The notes under the pieces were generated by a model. That model had not been told where the DNA came from. It made no database searches and saw nothing but the letters and a program-made list of their open reading frames with translations. From positions 248,001 to 312,000 of the forward strand of contig VWRR01000008.1 in assembly GCA_013995675.1 (NCBI GenBank): a DNA stretch of 64,000 nt, in the 5' to 3' direction. The translations under genes were made by a program, and so were the position numbers. Shown here one piece after another: positions 62,638-64,000 of this stretch. The stretch's first letter is position 1. Each line of letters begins with the position of its first letter. This DNA is from Cyanidiococcus yangmingshanensis (taxonomy: Eukaryota; Rhodophyta; Bangiophyceae; Cyanidiales; Cyanidiaceae).

Positions 62638-64000
62638 ATGAGAGGTACCGAGTTGGCGACAGGGCGTGGCTGTAGCGAACAAGCAGCCTCACCAAGTCGT
62701 GATGATGGGGGTTTCGATCGAGATGAGGCGTCAAAGCCGACAGGTCAGGCTGGCTCGGCATCCAGATCTAGTGGTCAGGCCTACAACGGATCGACTCGTC
62801 TGAGTGAGAACATTTTGTTCGGCGGTCTCGCTGGTGTTACGGGCACGACGCTGATCTTCCCTTTTTATACGATCAAGACTCGGTTGATGACTGCAGGCGG
62901 TCATTCGATGCAGCACGTGCCGGATCAACTAGTGGTGCCGGCGTCAAAGGGGGATAAAGTGGCGGCGAGTCGTCTTAGTGCGTCCGCTGCTTTTGGTGGG
63001 ACTCACGCTGTGCCGAGCCAGCATCTCTTGCCCTCTGCAGCTGGGCACGCCTCGGCGACTGCCACAACGAGTGAAAATCTTTGTACAGGATCAAGACTAG
63101 AAAATCTCAGCACGCAAAAGTTAACATCAGTGGCATCTTCCCCGACGAGCCCTGCCAGCGCGATGTCTGGCACCACGAATGCATCGGCAGCCAATTCAGC
63201 TCAGGCGATGGCTCGTGCAGAGCATGCCCATGAAACAAAAACTCCTGCTCATTCGGCCCAGCGGCCTCGGATTTTAGATGCTTTCCGGCACATTGTCCGA
63301 ACACAAGGCGTACGCGGTCTATACCGTGGTCTCACGCCGACACTCCTTGGCGTCGCTCCAGAGAAGGCCATCAAGCTTGCAGCGAACGACTTTTTATCGC
63401 CAAATTTAGAGAGCATTCACCGGATCCTCGTCGTCCGTTATCGTTGGGTCAGGGAATGATGGCGGGTGCTGGCGCTGGTCTCTGTCAAGTGGTGGCCACC
63501 AACCCCATGGAGGTGCTCATGATCACCATGCAGACGCGTTCGGCAGCGGGAAAGCATGGCCTGGTCTTGTTGGGACGGTGCACTCGCTCGGCCTCCGCGG
63601 CCTGTACCGAGGCGTGCAGGCAACCCTCGCTCGAGATATCCCATTCAGTATGGTCTTTTTCGGACTGAACACGAGCCTGAAGGAGCATCTGGCACCGCGT
63701 TACCAAGGAGCGCTTCCGATTGGAGCTGTTTTCGGAATCGGGATCCTCGCAGGTGCCACGGCCGCAGCGCTGAGTACACCACTCGATGTAGTCAAGACGC
63801 GTATTCAGAGTGGCCTCTGCGATCAGCACGGTCAACCGTACCACACAGTGATAAGTACGCTGGACCGTGTGGTGCGTCACGAAGGCGTTCGGGCGCTATG
63901 GAGTGGTGCACTGCCCCGAATGCTCATTGTCGGCCCGCTCTTTGGGATCACGCTGCTTTTCTACGAGGTTCAGCAGCGGCTGGCACGCGCAACACACCAG
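62638..64000 (+). CDS. Mitochondrial carrier (glutamate/aspartate-carrier-like), 3' end outside window, frame broken twice
   Basis: SLC25 inner-membrane carrier. Starts at ATG 62638 with about 60 polar residues, then helix 1 ([25 protein letters not shown]). The three signature motifs are FPFYTIKTR (Tyr for the usual acidic residue), [11 protein letters not shown] and [53 protein letters not shown] and [15 protein letters not shown] match the glutamate/aspartate branch (SLC25A22/18, aralar). Between motif 1 and the matrix helix ([21 protein letters not shown]) lies an Ala/Ser/Thr-rich insert of roughly 100 residues, much longer than normal. The frame changes near 63430 and near 63570; the last frame is open to the window end, about 140 residues beyond the second change. 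Confidence 0.85.

Overview
The window looks like nuclear DNA from a unicellular red alga of the Cyanidioschyzon-like cyanidiophytes. The evidence is: protein genes with no obvious spliceosomal introns, mostly packed close together on both strands; about half G+C; plastid-type genes (phytoene synthase, YidD, YqgF/RuvX-like) beside ordinary eukaryotic ones (Elongator, TFIIH, GCN5, RNase P, SRP receptor); and two proline tRNA genes with introns inside the D-loop, a rare trait known from Cyanidioschyzon merolae. The species assignment is inference.

Layout. 0-8 kb: 3' end of an HD2-like nuclear protein with a C-terminal zinc finger, a SIRT6/7-type sirtuin, an F-box/LRR reading frame and, immediately upstream of it on the same strand, an 895-residue protein joining a CDK-like kinase fold to a cyclin box. 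8-18 kb: arginine deiminase, YidD, tRNA-Pro(UGG), a BRUTUS-like hemerythrin/CHY/RING iron-sensor ligase, and a RuvX-like nuclease. 18-30 kb: a 43-bp tandem repeat, asparagine synthetase, ITPase, SRP receptor beta, ELP1 and GCN5 (divergent). 30-41 kb: RPP30, an MRS2-type Mg transporter, an M16 metallopeptidase, PNP oxidase, then 3 kb with little coding signal and a duplicated 104-bp unit. 41-51 kb: pterin carbinolamine dehydratase, ascorbate peroxidase, tRNA-Pro(AGG), TFIIH p52/TFB2, adenylosuccinate synthetase, prefoldin 6. 52-64 kb: a Golgi-type glycosyltransferase-like protein, cyclase-associated protein, phytoene synthase, two tandem GAPDH genes, and a mitochondrial carrier that runs off the end.

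The genes are unrelated housekeeping functions and no metabolic cluster is visible. Several are arranged as divergent pairs with short shared upstream regions (ELP1/GCN5, ITPase/SRPRB, RPP30/MRS2, glycosyltransferase/CAP). The chromatin and transcription theme (HD2-like, sirtuin, GCN5, Elongator, TFIIH) is noticeable but may be chance.

Eight conserved genes (F-box/LRR, BTS-like, MRS2, TFB2, CAP, PSY, the first GAPDH, the carrier) are broken by about 18 single-base frame changes where the protein family plainly continues in another frame. The simplest reading is uncorrected indels in a long-read assembly, not real decay. Neighbouring genes up to 3.6 kb are intact. The most interesting items are the kinase-cyclin fusion (possibly continuing into F-box and LRR domains) and the D-loop tRNA introns.
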